Shown here one piece after another: positions 42,065 through 51,332 of a DNA stretch of 64,000 bases. The stretch spans positions 434,001 to 498,000 of the forward strand of contig DATNEY010000032.1 in the NCBI GenBank assembly GCA_035606665.1. Reading direction: 5' to 3'. This DNA comes from DASUGC01 sp035606665. GTDB taxonomy: Bacteria > Acidobacteriota > Vicinamibacteria > Vicinamibacterales > SCN-69-37. Under the pieces are notes generated by a model. The model made no database searches. It had not been told where the DNA came from and worked only from the letters and a program-made list of their open reading frames with translations. The first letter of the stretch is position 1. Each line of letters opens with the position of its first letter. Made by a program: the position numbers and the translations under genes.

Positions 42065-43906
42065 ATGCTCCATCTCTTGCGGCCGGCCCTCGCGGTCGTC
42101 GTCTGCGCGTCGGCGTTCCTGGCGCCGCAGTCCTCCATTCCGCCGGCGTCGTCAACATGGACGCAATGGGGCGGACCGACGCGCGACTTTCATGTCCCGG
42201 ATGCGGGCCTTGCCTCGAAGTGGCCGGAGGGCGGGCCGCCGGTAATCTGGTCGCGTCCACTTGGCACAGGTCACTCGTCAATCGTCGTGGACGAGGGCCG
42301 GTTGTTCACGATGTACCGCGCGGGCAACGGCCGCGCGAAACTCGGACCGTGGCAGCCCGAAGAAGTCGTCGTCTCGCTCGACGCGAAGACGGGGAAGACA
42401 ATCTGGGAGCACGCCTACCCTGCGCGTTCCGGTTACGAAGACTTCAGCTTCGGTCCGGGACCGCACGCATCGCCGCTCGTGGTCGGCGATCGCGTGTTCA
42501 CGATCGGCACGACACAGCAGTTCTTCGCCTTCGACAAACGCACCGGCAAGATCCTCTGGTCGCACGACTTCGTGAAGGAGTTCAAGGCGCCCGAGCTCCT
42601 GCTGAGGCCTCAGGTCAAAGTCGGCTACGGCTGCAGCCCGATCGCCTGGCGCGACACGATCATCTGCAGCGTCGGCGGCCCGGGACAGTCGGTGATGGCG
42701 TTCCGTCAGGCCGACGGCGCCGTGGTCTGGCGCAGTGGCGATTTTCTGACGGCCGCGGCGGCGCCTATTCTCATCACGATGGGAGGGCGCCAGCAGCTCG
42801 TCCTACTCGGCGGCGGCGCCGTCACGGGCCTCGATCCTGACAACGGCGCTATCCTCTGGTCGCATCCGCACGATCCTGGCAACGACCTGAACTGCACGAC
42901 ACCTCTCTTCGGCAGCGACAACGTCCTGTTCATGTCGTCGGCGTATCAGGCCGGCAGCCGGGCAATCCAACTGACACAGTCCGGCGGCGCCACGCACGCC
43001 TCGGAGTTGTGGTTCACGAACCGCGTGCGCTTCATGTTCCTGAGCGCGATTCGAGTCGGGGATTTTGTCTACGGCACGACCGGCGACTTCGGTCCTGCAT
43101 TCTTGACGGCGTTGAACATCAAGACCGGCGAGTCCGCCTGGCAGGTGCGCGGATTCCAGCGCGCGTCACTGCTGCAGGCGGGCGACAAGACGATCATTCT
43201 CAATGAGGACGGCGACCTCGCCCTCGCGAAACTCTCGCCGACGGGCGCTGAGATCATTTCCCGCGCCAAGTTGCTCGACACCGTGTCGTGGACAGCGCCG
43301 ACGCTCGTGGGCACTACGCTGTACGCGCGCGATCGGGAGAAGATCGTTGCTGTTGCGCTCGGCTCGGACGGCGGCACTTCCCCGTCATCATCGACGCCGG
43401 CAACTGCTCCTGCCGCCCCGACGCGCGGAGCCCAGCCGGCCACGCCGCCACCGTCAATGAGTCTCGCAGGATCCTGGACACTCGACAAAGCCGGCAGCAC
43501 GGTCGTCGACGATGCGCCGTACTCGGGTCTCGTGGCGAAGGGCGCGCCGCCGTGGATGTTCGTGACGCAGCCGACGAACGGCACCGTGCTTGTGGAAACC
43601 GCCATCAACACCGGCCACACGCGCTTCTACAAACCCGGCGCAGCGACAACCACCGACATCGCGAACGGCGTGATTTCGATGACGACGACATGGAGCAAGG
43701 ACGGGAAGGTGCTTGTCGCCGACGGCACCGTGAAAGCAAGCAGCGGCGTTGTCACACCGGTGAGGGAGACGCTCTCGCGTGATGCCGACGCGCTCGTGAT
43801 CGAAGTCACAGTAGGCGACAAGGTCAGTAAGTTCCGCTACCTGCCTCTCAAGGAAGTCGGTCCGTGCTCCAGTTGGCCGACGCCCTGCAAGAAGGCCGCG
43901 GGCTAA
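42065..43906 (+). CDS. PQQ-binding-like beta-propeller protein
   Basis: A 613-residue exported protein with a signal peptide (HLLRPALAVVVCASAFLA). The beta-propeller shows as repeated W-motifs: TWTQWGGPTRDFHVPDAG, VVSLDAKTGKTIWEHAYP, KRTGKILWSHDFVKEF and DPDNGAILWSHPHDPGND. Such propellers bind PQQ in quinoproteins, but many have no cofactor. A distinct C-terminal domain of about 120 residues (SLAGSWTLDKAGSTVVDDAP onwards) resembles other exported acidobacterial domains. It starts 9 bases after the VWA gene and is followed without a gap by the SDR gene. Confidence 0.82.
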   Translation: MLHLLRPALAVVVCASAFLAPQSSIPPASSTWTQWGGPTRDFHVPDAGLASKWPEGGPPVIWSRPLGTGHSSIVVDEGRLFTMYRAGNGRAKLGPWQPEEVVVSLDAKTGKTIWEHAYPARSGYEDFSFGPGPHASPLVVGDRVFTIGTTQQFFAFDKRTGKILWSHDFVKEFKAPELLLRPQVKVGYGCSPIAWRDTIICSVGGPGQSVMAFRQADGAVVWRSGDFLTAAAAPILITMGGRQQLVLLGGGAVTGLDPDNGAILWSHPHDPGNDLNCTTPLFGSDNVLFMSSAYQAGSRAIQLTQSGGATHASELWFTNRVRFMFLSAIRVGDFVYGTTGDFGPAFLTALNIKTGESAWQVRGFQRASLLQAGDKTIILNEDGDLALAKLSPTGAEIISRAKLLDTVSWTAPTLVGTTLYARDREKIVAVALGSDGGTSPSSSTPATAPAAPTRGAQPATPPPSMSLAGSWTLDKAGSTVVDDAPYSGLVAKGAPPWMFVTQPTNGTVLVETAINTGHTRFYKPGAATTTDIANGVISMTTTWSKDGKVLVADGTVKASSGVVTPVRETLSRDADALVIEVTVGDKVSKFRYLPLKEVGPCSSWPTPCKKAAG

Positions 43907-44653
43907 GTGGACAAAGTAATTGTCATTACGGGCGCGGGCCGGGGCATCGGCGCCGCGACGGCGCGGCTCGCAGCGGCCGAAGGGTACGCCGTCTGTGTGA
44001 ACTATCGCCACAGCCGCAGCGAGGCGGAGGCACTTGTCGCGGAAATCCTGACTCGCCGCGGCAAGGCGATCGCCGTCCAGGCAGACGTCGCCATCGAAGA
44101 CGACGTCGCGCGCCTGTACGAGGAATGCGACCGCCACCTCGGCCGGCTCACGGCCCTCGTGAACAACGCAGGCGTACTCGAGAAACAGACTCGCGTCGAA
44201 GGCATCGACTCCAAACGGCTCGGGCGCGTCTTTGCGACGAATGTCTTCGGCGCCTTCGCGTGCGCCCGCGAGGCCGTCCGCCGCATGTCCACCCGCAACG
44301 GCGGCACGGGCGGTGCCATCGTCAACGTCTCGTCGAAGGCGGCGAAGCTCGGCGCACCGAACGAATACGTCGACTACGCCGCATCCAAGGCGGCGATTGA
44401 TGCGCTGACGGTCGGCCTCGCGAAGGAAGTGGCCGAGGAAGGCATCCGGGTGAACTCCGTCAGGCCGGGGCTGATCTACACGGACATCCACGCGAGCGGT
44501 GGCGAGCCCGGCCGCGTCGATCGCGTCAAGAGCTCTGTACCGATGCAGCGCGGCGGCACGGCCGACGAAGTCGCGCGCGCGATTCTCTGGCTGCTGTCGG
44601 ACGCTGCGTCCTACACGACGGGGTCATTCATCGACGTGTCAGGGGGACGGTAG
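43907..44653 (+). CDS. Short-chain dehydrogenase/reductase
   Basis: A 248-residue cytosolic oxidoreductase. It shows the SDR signature GAGRGIGAATA (T-G-x3-G-x-G), a D-V block (VQADVAIEDDV), N-N-A-G in ALVNNAGVLE, the catalytic Ser in VNVSSKAAKLG and Y-x-x-x-K in YVDYAASKAAIDAL, and a C-terminal VDVSGGR-like end. It is similar to 3-ketoacyl-ACP reductase or glucose-dehydrogenase-type SDRs; the substrate is unknown. GTG at 43907 directly follows the previous stop, so translation is coupled. Confidence 0.9.
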   Translation: MDKVIVITGAGRGIGAATARLAAAEGYAVCVNYRHSRSEAEALVAEILTRRGKAIAVQADVAIEDDVARLYEECDRHLGRLTALVNNAGVLEKQTRVEGIDSKRLGRVFATNVFGAFACAREAVRRMSTRNGGTGGAIVNVSSKAAKLGAPNEYVDYAASKAAIDALTVGLAKEVAEEGIRVNSVRPGLIYTDIHASGGEPGRVDRVKSSVPMQRGGTADEVARAILWLLSDAASYTTGSFIDVSGGR

Positions 44654-44671
44654 ACATCTGGCAAATGTCTA
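44651..44671. terminator. Hairpin shared by two convergent genes
   Basis: TAGACAT, a seven-base loop, ATGTCTA forms a perfect 7-bp stem. The TAG stop of the SDR gene is in the left arm, and the TAG stop of the convergent permease is the complement of the right arm. It may act as a bidirectional terminator. Confidence 0.5.
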
Positions 44672-47407
44672 CTCGTGTCTCACCGCCACCATCGGATCGA
44701 TCCTCGCAGCGCGCTGAGCGGGAATCAGGCCGGCGATAAGCGCACAGAGCACGAGCGCGCCGGCCCCGATGACGATTGAGACCGGGTCAGTCGGCTCGAT
44801 GCCAAAGAGCAAAGCCCGCACGTACCCTGATCCCGCCAGCGCCACCGGTACGCCGATCAGAAGACCAACGGCGGTAACTATCAGAACGTCCCGCAGCACC
44901 ATCCAGACGATGCCGAGCCGCCGGGCACCGAGCGTCATGCGGATGCCGATTTCCGTGGTGCGTCGCGAGACGTTGTAGGCGACGGTGCCGTAGAGACCAA
45001 CGCACGCGATGACGAGCGCGAGGACGCCGAACGCGGTGCACAGCCGTGCGAGCGTGATCTCCGAGCTGATCGCCTGATCGATGTGCGACGCCTGGCTCTT
45101 GACGTCGTGCACGGCGATCCGCGAGTCCACCTGCCGCACGACCTGGCGAACGGCGCCGGCAAGCGACATCGGATCGCCGGCCGTGCGCACTTCATAGACC
45201 ATCCCGTAGGGCACGCGGGTCGCCTGCGTGTACGGGAAGAACACAGCCGGCCGCCGCTCCTCTTTCAACGTGAACGTCAGCGAGTCGTTGGCCAGTCCAA
45301 CGATTTCGAACTGATCCTTCCCCATCGTCAGCGTGCGGCCGATCGGATTGTCGAGGCCGAACGCCCGGGCGAGGTGCTTGTTCACGATGACGACCTTTGG
45401 TGCGGACGCCGTGTCAGCCTCTGTCATGTCACGGCCGGCGAGCGGGATTCCCATCGTCGCGAAGAAGTCGGGACCAACGGTTGCGATTGCGGGGCTCGGT
45501 GGCCGGCCGTCCGAAGCGGTCGCTGTTGCGCCAAGGATCCCGACGCGGGCCATGGTCCCGCCGCCCAGCGGCAAGGCACCGGCGGAGAGACTGACGCGCT
45601 GAACGCCTGGCAGCCGCGCAAGTTCGGCGCGGATGTCCTGGTACAGCTTGAGCGCGGATGGTCCCGTATATCCGATGCTGCCGGGGCGAATCGTGAGCAG
45701 CAGGATGTTCTCGCGGTCGAAACCGAGCTCGATCGCGTGCAGCTTTGACAAAGTTCGTCCGAACAAACCGGCCGCAACGAGCAGAACAAGGGAAAAGACG
45801 ATTTGCGCCAGCACCAGCATCTGGCTGAGGCTGATGAGACGGCGGCGAGGTGCCGGGTTCGCCCGCACTTCCTTCAATGCCGGAGCAACATCGACGCGAG
45901 TGGCCTGAAGCGCGGGCGCAAGACCGAACAACAGTCCGGTCAGGGCCGCGAGGCCGAACGTCACCGTGAGCACGGTCCAGTTGAGCTCCGCGTGCAGCGT
46001 GAAGTTGTCCCGGCCGCGCGATAAGAGATCCGTGAGGACGCTCACGCCCCAGGATGCGACAGCGATTCCCGCCAAGCCGCCAAGAACTGCCAGCAGTACG
46101 CTCTCCGTCAACAACTGACGAATGACACGGCCGCGGCTCGCGCCGATGCTCAGGCGAACCGCGATCTCGCGCCGGCGCGCGGCCGCCCGTGAGAGCAGCA
46201 GATTCGCGATGTTCGAGCAAGCGATCAGCAGGATCAGCGCGACCATCGTCATCAGGACGTAGATGGGCCGCGAGTACTCCCGCCTCAGGCTGTCGAGCCC
46301 GGTAGCGCCGGACTGCACGACGAGCGTGGGCAGATCCGCGCGTTGTTTCTCGGCGGTCGCGAGCGCTCGCACGACATCGTTACCCCCCGGACCCTGCGCT
46401 GTCGTCGCCACAGTTCCCTCGGCAAATTGCCGGAAGCGCGGCGCCAGCATGGCCTGTGCCTGCTGCAGTGACACGCCCGGCTTCAGGCGCGCCATGATCT
46501 CCAGCCAGTACAGGTGATCGTCGGAGTACTTGTTCGAGAACGGGCCGCTTCCAAGGATCGAATCCGCGCGCATCGGCACGTACACGTCGGGAATCGCCCC
46601 CGGCTCCGCGCCGAAGAATGCCGACGGAACCACACCAATGACGACGAACGGTTTGTCGTCGATGCGAACGGTCTGTCCGACCGACGCCTGCGGCCCGCCA
46701 ATCCGCTGGCTGTAGCGCTGGCTGAGAACTGCGACTCCCGCGGCTCCATTCACGTCATCGGACTCCTGGATGACGCGGCCGGCGATGGGCGTGACGCCCA
46801 TGCCCTCGAAGTAGCGGCCCGTCACGTACTGGCCTTTCACGGGGATCGTTTCCCCCTGGGCCGTGAGCGCCATGCGATTCGCCGACGTGTATCCGAACGA
46901 TGTCGCAACCACATCCTTCGCGTCCTCAAAAACCTTCAGGGCGCCATACGGAAAGATGCTGCTCGTCGTGCCCGTCGCCGGATCGAAAGACGAGCCGCCC
47001 GTCGACCACGACATTCCGCTCGTCGCAAGCGAGTACTCCTTCGCGTGCCACTTCAAGACGACGAGTGAATGTGGATCGCGGACAGGCAGGGGCCGCAGCA
47101 AAATCCCGTCCATGAAACTGTAGACGGCGGTGTTCGCGCCGATGCCAAGGGCCAGTGACGTGACGACAAGCGCGGTGAAGCCCTTGTTGTGCGCCATCGA
47201 ACGCAGGGCGAATCGAACGTCCTGAACCAGCCGCTCGAGCCAGAGCCAGGTCTGCGCGCCTCTGGCATCCTCGGCCGCGAGCGTGAGGTTTCCGAGCTCG
47301 TGCGGGCCGGCCATCTCGCGAAGGGCCGCGAGCTCCGCCTGCATGTCGCGATCCTCCGCACGGCGGACCCACGGCAACAGCAGCGCCAGCTTTCTGAAGA
47401 GGCTCAT
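44669..47407 (-). CDS. ADOP-family MacB/FtsX-like permease 5
   Basis: A 912-residue duplicated orphan permease. About 60 cytosolic residues come first (LFRKLALLLPWVRRAEDRDM and AAEDARGAQTWLWLERLVQD), then TM1 with VVTSLALGIGANTAVYSF. The first FtsX unit has MVALILLIACSNIANLLLSR and RREIAVRLSIGASRGRV. The second has TEIGIRMTLGARRLGIV, and it ends AQRAARIDPMVAVRHE. ATG at 47407 overlaps the padR 3 stop in an ATGA; the open frame up to 47470 is not needed. The ligand is probably sensed by padR 3. No ATPase is adjacent. Confidence 0.9.
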   Translation of the reverse strand: MSLFRKLALLLPWVRRAEDRDMQAELAALREMAGPHELGNLTLAAEDARGAQTWLWLERLVQDVRFALRSMAHNKGFTALVVTSLALGIGANTAVYSFMDGILLRPLPVRDPHSLVVLKWHAKEYSLATSGMSWSTGGSSFDPATGTTSSIFPYGALKVFEDAKDVVATSFGYTSANRMALTAQGETIPVKGQYVTGRYFEGMGVTPIAGRVIQESDDVNGAAGVAVLSQRYSQRIGGPQASVGQTVRIDDKPFVVIGVVPSAFFGAEPGAIPDVYVPMRADSILGSGPFSNKYSDDHLYWLEIMARLKPGVSLQQAQAMLAPRFRQFAEGTVATTAQGPGGNDVVRALATAEKQRADLPTLVVQSGATGLDSLRREYSRPIYVLMTMVALILLIACSNIANLLLSRAAARRREIAVRLSIGASRGRVIRQLLTESVLLAVLGGLAGIAVASWGVSVLTDLLSRGRDNFTLHAELNWTVLTVTFGLAALTGLLFGLAPALQATRVDVAPALKEVRANPAPRRRLISLSQMLVLAQIVFSLVLLVAAGLFGRTLSKLHAIELGFDRENILLLTIRPGSIGYTGPSALKLYQDIRAELARLPGVQRVSLSAGALPLGGGTMARVGILGATATASDGRPPSPAIATVGPDFFATMGIPLAGRDMTEADTASAPKVVIVNKHLARAFGLDNPIGRTLTMGKDQFEIVGLANDSLTFTLKEERRPAVFFPYTQATRVPYGMVYEVRTAGDPMSLAGAVRQVVRQVDSRIAVHDVKSQASHIDQAISSEITLARLCTAFGVLALVIACVGLYGTVAYNVSRRTTEIGIRMTLGARRLGIVWMVLRDVLIVTAVGLLIGVPVALAGSGYVRALLFGIEPTDPVSIVIGAGALVLCALIAGLIPAQRAARIDPMVAVRHE

Positions 47408-47739
47408 GCTGGATCCTTTTCCGGCGATCCCGCCATGACCCGCGCCACGGCCGCCGCAAATTCGTTCCACTCCGCGTGCTCATCGCGAAGCCGTTTTCTT
47501 CCGGCGGGCGTGAGACGGTAGTACTTCGCGGGCTTGTTGAAGTCAGACGTCTCCCACTTCGAAGCGATCCAGCCCTTCATCTCGAGCCTCTTGAGCGCGG
47601 GATAGAGCGAGCCGAATTCGATGGCCAGCGCCTCTGTTGATGTCGCGTGGATCGCTTTCTGGATCCCGTAACCGTGCAGCGGGCCGGCCAGGAGCGTCCG
47701 GAGCACGAGCATGTCGAGCAGGCCGTGAAGGGGTTGCAT
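47404..47739 (-). CDS. PadR family transcriptional regulator 3
   Basis: A 111-residue winged-helix repressor. Its core reads LHGLLDMLVLRTLLAGPLHG, then YGIQKAIHATSTEALAIEFG, then SLYPALKRLEMKGWIASKWE and PAKYYRLTPAGRKRLRDEHA. It lies directly upstream of ADOP 5 with a four-base ATGA overlap, so the two form an operon. A dyad six bases upstream of its start is a likely operator. It is divergent from ADOP 6, so it could control both. Confidence 0.88.
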   Translation of the reverse strand: MQPLHGLLDMLVLRTLLAGPLHGYGIQKAIHATSTEALAIEFGSLYPALKRLEMKGWIASKWETSDFNKPAKYYRLTPAGRKRLRDEHAEWNEFAAAVARVMAGSPEKDPA

Positions 47740-47744
47740 GGAGG

Positions 47745-47762
47745 CAGTCTATATACAGACTG
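47745..47762. promoter_or_regulatory. Dyad upstream of padR 3
   Basis: CAGTCT, six bases, AGACTG forms an inverted repeat just upstream of the padR 3 start on the minus strand. It is a candidate autorepression site of the PadR type. Confidence 0.45.
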
Positions 47763-47831
47763 TCTTCATATCAAGAGTTCAAGACGCCGGGTTCAGGGTT
47801 CACCAACGAAGGCTTTGCCGGCCTCGTCTAA

Positions 47832-47873
47832 GACCCCGGGGGTCATTCGCAGAACGGAAAGACCCCCGGGGTC
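47832..47873. promoter_or_regulatory. Twin GACCCC palindromes before ADOP 6
   Basis: GACCCC-G-GGGGTC (47832-47844) and GACCCC-C-GGGGTC (47861-47873) are two perfect 13-base palindromes with centres 29 bases apart, each followed by AT. They end six bases before the ATG of ADOP 6. This could be a double operator for an unknown dimeric regulator, or a strong RNA structure. Confidence 0.55.
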
Positions 47874-47878
47874 ATGCC

Positions 47879-50422
47879 ATGCTCAATATCAAAGACGATG
47901 TCCGGCTGGCGTACCGCCGGCTCAGTCAGCGTCCCGGCTTCACGGCGGTTGCGCTTCTGACGCTCGCGCTCGGCCTGGGCGCGAACACCGCCATCTTCAC
48001 GCTGATCCGCGCGTCCATGTTCCAGACGCTGCCGGTCGATCGGCCCCACGAGCTCGTGCGCCTCGGCGACGACAACAACTGCTGCGTGAACTCAGGAATC
48101 CAGCCGAGGTACTCGCTCTTCTCCGTTGCTGGCTACCAGCACCTCCGGGATAACACGCCGGAGCTCGCGTCACTCGCCGCCTTCCAGGCAAACGTGCGGC
48201 CGATGGGCATCCGTCGCCTCGGCAGCAGCGTCACCGACTCGCTCCCGAGCGCATTCGTGTCCGCGAACTACTTCACGACGCTCGGCGTTCGCCAGGCCGC
48301 AGGCAGACTGATGACGGCGACAGACGATGCACCGGGTGCCGACCCCGTGTTCGTCATCAGTCATCGCGTGTGGACCGAGCGGTTTGCTCGTGATGAAAGG
48401 GTAGTTGGCGCCGCGTTCCTCGTCGGCGACCATACCATGACGCTGGTGGGCGTGACGGCGGAAGGTTTCTACGGCGAGGCCGTGCGGCCGGATCCCGCCG
48501 CCGTGTGGCTGCCTCTTGGGCAGGAGACGCCGATTCGCAAGGCCGCCGCACTCTCGGGCCGGCCTGGAACGGATTGGCTGTACGCCATCGGCCGGCTCGC
48601 GCCCGGTGCCACGATCGAACAAGTGCAGCGCAGGACGTCGGACGAGATCCGCCGCTGGCTCGGCCCACAACCATTTCTCGGCGAGCGCGATCGCGCGACG
48701 CTCGGCAACGTCGGGATCAATGTCATCTCCGCTGCCGGCGGCGTGTCGCTGCTCAGATTCACGTACGAGCGGCCGCTGGGAATCCTGTTCGTCATGTCCG
48801 GCATCGTGCTGTTGATCGCGGCCGCGAATCTCGCGAATCTGCTCCTGTCGCGATCCGATCGGAGTCAGGCTGCCATCCAGACCGCGCTCGGCGCCTCGTC
48901 CGGGCGACTGGTGCGGCAGTCGCTCGTCGAAGGAATCCTCCTTGCCGCGGCCGGCGGCGCGGCGGGACTGCTCGTCGCGTGGCTTGCCACGCGCGCGGTG
49001 GTGGCCGTCGCGTTTCCTGGCGCGGACTTCATTCCGCTCGGGCTCGCGCCGGATCTCACCGTGCTCGCGTTCGCTCTTGGTCTGTCAACGGTCACCGGCG
49101 TGCTGTTTTCTTCCGCGCCAGCCTGGGCCATGGCACGCACGCGTCCGATGGACGCGCTGCGATCGGGCCGCAGTGGTGAACAGCGGTCGTTCGTCCCCCG
49201 CCGGTCGCTGGTCGTTCTCCAGGTCGCGCTGTCGGTCGTGCTGCTGTCCGGCGCCGGACTTCTGACCGAGAGCCTGCGTCGCCTCGAGCAGCAACCGCTG
49301 GGTTTCGACACCAACGGCCGCATCGTTGCGCGCATCCAGATGCCCGCGATCGCCGGCGAGTCTGCGCGGCTGGCGGCGATGTACGACGCGCTACGCGACC
49401 GGCTCCGGCGGATTCCGGGGGTACAGGGCGTCACGTACGCGCTCTACAGTCCAATGCAGGGTGACAACTGGTCGTCGGGCATCAGCATCGACGGCCTGAC
49501 ACCGGACGAGCGCGGATTCTCATCCTCCTGGAATCGTGTCGGACCGGCGTTCTTTGAGACGCACGGTACTCGAATCGTTCGAGGCCGAGCTATCGAAGAA
49601 CGTGACACCCCTTCCACCGGCCGAGTCGCCGTCGTCAACGAGACGTTCGTCCGCCGATTCCTGGCGGAGAAAGAGCCGATCGGCCAGCACCTCGGCATCG
49701 GTGATGTCACTCACGCGGGCGACTACGAGATCGTGGGCGTTTCCGAGGACGTCAAGTTCACCGGCGCTCAGGCGCCAACGCGGCCGATGATCTTTCTCCC
49801 GATCATGCAGTCGGTCACTTACGACAACGCTGGAGACACAAGCGTGCAGTCGCGCTCGCAGCTTGCGGCCGCGGTGACGCTTCAGGTCGCTCCAGGCCTC
49901 CAGAATCTCGAGCGCCAGGTGAAGGACGCATTGGCTGCCGTGGATCCGGCGATCGCCGTCGTTCGCCTGGTGCCACTTGCCGATCAGGTCAGCGTCAACT
50001 TTCGCGTGAACAGATTGATGGCCACGCTGACCGGCGCGTACGGACTGCTCGCGCTCGCGCTGGCGTCGCTCGGGCTCTACGGCGTCACGGCGTACGGTGT
50101 CGCGAAACGCACGCGCGAGATCGGGATTCGGATGGCGCTCGGCGCGGATCGGACCATCGTCGTTCGCGACGTCCTTCGCGGCGCGCTGACGCAGACCGGC
50201 GCCGGCCTTCTCCTCGGCATTCCGGCCGCGTTGTTCGCGGTGCCGCCGGCCCTCGCGGCCACCGGCACAACGGCGGGTCCGCTCTACGGCATCGATGCGC
50301 GTGATCCCACGGTGCTCACGGTTGCGGCACTGGTCCTAATTGGGAGCGCGGCCGCAGCCGCGATCATTCCCGCACGCCGAGCCGCGGCGATTGATCCGAC
50401 GCGGGCGTTGAGGGCGGACTAG
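47879..50422 (+). CDS. ADOP-family MacB/FtsX-like permease 6
   Basis: An 847-residue duplicated orphan permease. ATG at 47879 was chosen because it gives a normal N-terminus (MLNIKDDVRLAYRRLSQRPG); the open frame upstream runs through the twin palindromes. TM1 is LLTLALGLGANTAIFTLI. The first FtsX unit has FVMSGIVLLIAAANLANLLL, but the usual E-x-x-V-R pattern before A-L-G-A is altered to RSQAAIQTALGASSGRL. The second FtsX unit has REIGIRMALGADRTIVV. It ends ARRAAAIDPTRALRAD. A C-C pair is present early (DDNNCCVNSGIQ). It has no co-directional repressor of its own. Confidence 0.9.
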   Translation: MLNIKDDVRLAYRRLSQRPGFTAVALLTLALGLGANTAIFTLIRASMFQTLPVDRPHELVRLGDDNNCCVNSGIQPRYSLFSVAGYQHLRDNTPELASLAAFQANVRPMGIRRLGSSVTDSLPSAFVSANYFTTLGVRQAAGRLMTATDDAPGADPVFVISHRVWTERFARDERVVGAAFLVGDHTMTLVGVTAEGFYGEAVRPDPAAVWLPLGQETPIRKAAALSGRPGTDWLYAIGRLAPGATIEQVQRRTSDEIRRWLGPQPFLGERDRATLGNVGINVISAAGGVSLLRFTYERPLGILFVMSGIVLLIAAANLANLLLSRSDRSQAAIQTALGASSGRLVRQSLVEGILLAAAGGAAGLLVAWLATRAVVAVAFPGADFIPLGLAPDLTVLAFALGLSTVTGVLFSSAPAWAMARTRPMDALRSGRSGEQRSFVPRRSLVVLQVALSVVLLSGAGLLTESLRRLEQQPLGFDTNGRIVARIQMPAIAGESARLAAMYDALRDRLRRIPGVQGVTYALYSPMQGDNWSSGISIDGLTPDERGFSSSWNRVGPAFFETHGTRIVRGRAIEERDTPSTGRVAVVNETFVRRFLAEKEPIGQHLGIGDVTHAGDYEIVGVSEDVKFTGAQAPTRPMIFLPIMQSVTYDNAGDTSVQSRSQLAAAVTLQVAPGLQNLERQVKDALAAVDPAIAVVRLVPLADQVSVNFRVNRLMATLTGAYGLLALALASLGLYGVTAYGVAKRTREIGIRMALGADRTIVVRDVLRGALTQTGAGLLLGIPAALFAVPPALAATGTTAGPLYGIDARDPTVLTVAALVLIGSAAAAAIIPARRAAAIDPTRALRAD

Positions 50423-50464
50423 AACGTTACGGAATCCCCTCGGCCATGCCGATAGCTCGATCAG

Positions 50465-51319
50465 ATGCGCTTGGGCGTACTTACGGGATTGTTCGCGATG
50501 GCCGTCGCACTGGTCGACGCGCAGGCGCCGCAGGTCTTTCGCGGATCCGTGGACCTCGTACCGGTATTTGCTACGGCGACGACGGCGGACGGGGCCTTCG
50601 CGCGTGATCTGACGAAGGACGACTTCACGGTCCTCGACAACGACAAGCCTCAGAACATCGTCTCGTTCTCGAGCGACGCCCAGACGCTCAGCGTCTCGGT
50701 GATTCTTGACACCAGCGGCAGCATGCAGAACGCGCTGCCCCGGGTCTTCGGCGCGGCCCGCGCGTTCATCGACCGGCTGACGCCGGAAGATCGGGTGATG
50801 ATCGGGTCGCTCTACTTCGTCGGGCCGCCGATCTCGTCCGAGAAGGCGCGCCTTCGCACGTCGCTGGACATGATGCCCCGGGATCCCGGCTCCCCGGTCT
50901 TTGGCGCCATCGATCGATCGCTCACGACGCTCCTGCTCGAGCCGAATCGCCGCGTGATCGTGATCTACACCGACGGCAAGAACATGAACGCCGGCCCGTT
51001 CGGCAAGACGACGGCCGGTCAGGTACTGGATCGCGTGGAAGGCGCCAGCGTCATGGTCTACGCGATCGGTTTCGAGGGCGTGTCGATCTCAGGGGACATG
51101 AAGAAGATCGCGGCCCGTTCCGGCGGCCGCGCCACCGAGCTCCGGACGAACGACGATCTCGGCCGCGCGCTCGCCGGCGTCGCCGATGAGCTGCATCATC
51201 AATATCTGCTTGGATTTACACCGGCAGCGTTCGACGGAAAGACGCACAAGCTCGAAGTCCGCGTGAAGCGCGAAGGCATCACCGTGCGCGCGCGTCAGTC
51301 GTACGTGGCAGTGAAGTAA
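50465..51319 (+). CDS. Exported VWA domain-containing protein
   Basis: A 284-residue exported protein with a signal peptide (VLTGLFAMAVALVDA, then QAPQ). After an immunoglobulin-like stretch (FRGSVDLVPVFATATTADGA, then FARDLTKDDFTVLDNDKPQN) comes a VWA domain with the metal site in VSVILDTSGSMQNALP and VIVIYTDGKNMNAGPF later. It ends KREGITVRARQSYVAVK. It resembles the VWA protein at 40844 but lacks the extra membrane helix and low-complexity insert. A partner-binding role at the envelope is likely. It follows ADOP 6 by 42 bases and may be co-transcribed. Confidence 0.85.
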   Translation: MRLGVLTGLFAMAVALVDAQAPQVFRGSVDLVPVFATATTADGAFARDLTKDDFTVLDNDKPQNIVSFSSDAQTLSVSVILDTSGSMQNALPRVFGAARAFIDRLTPEDRVMIGSLYFVGPPISSEKARLRTSLDMMPRDPGSPVFGAIDRSLTTLLLEPNRRVIVIYTDGKNMNAGPFGKTTAGQVLDRVEGASVMVYAIGFEGVSISGDMKKIAARSGGRATELRTNDDLGRALAGVADELHHQYLLGFTPAAFDGKTHKLEVRVKREGITVRARQSYVAVK

Positions 51320-51332
51320 AAACGATTTCGAC

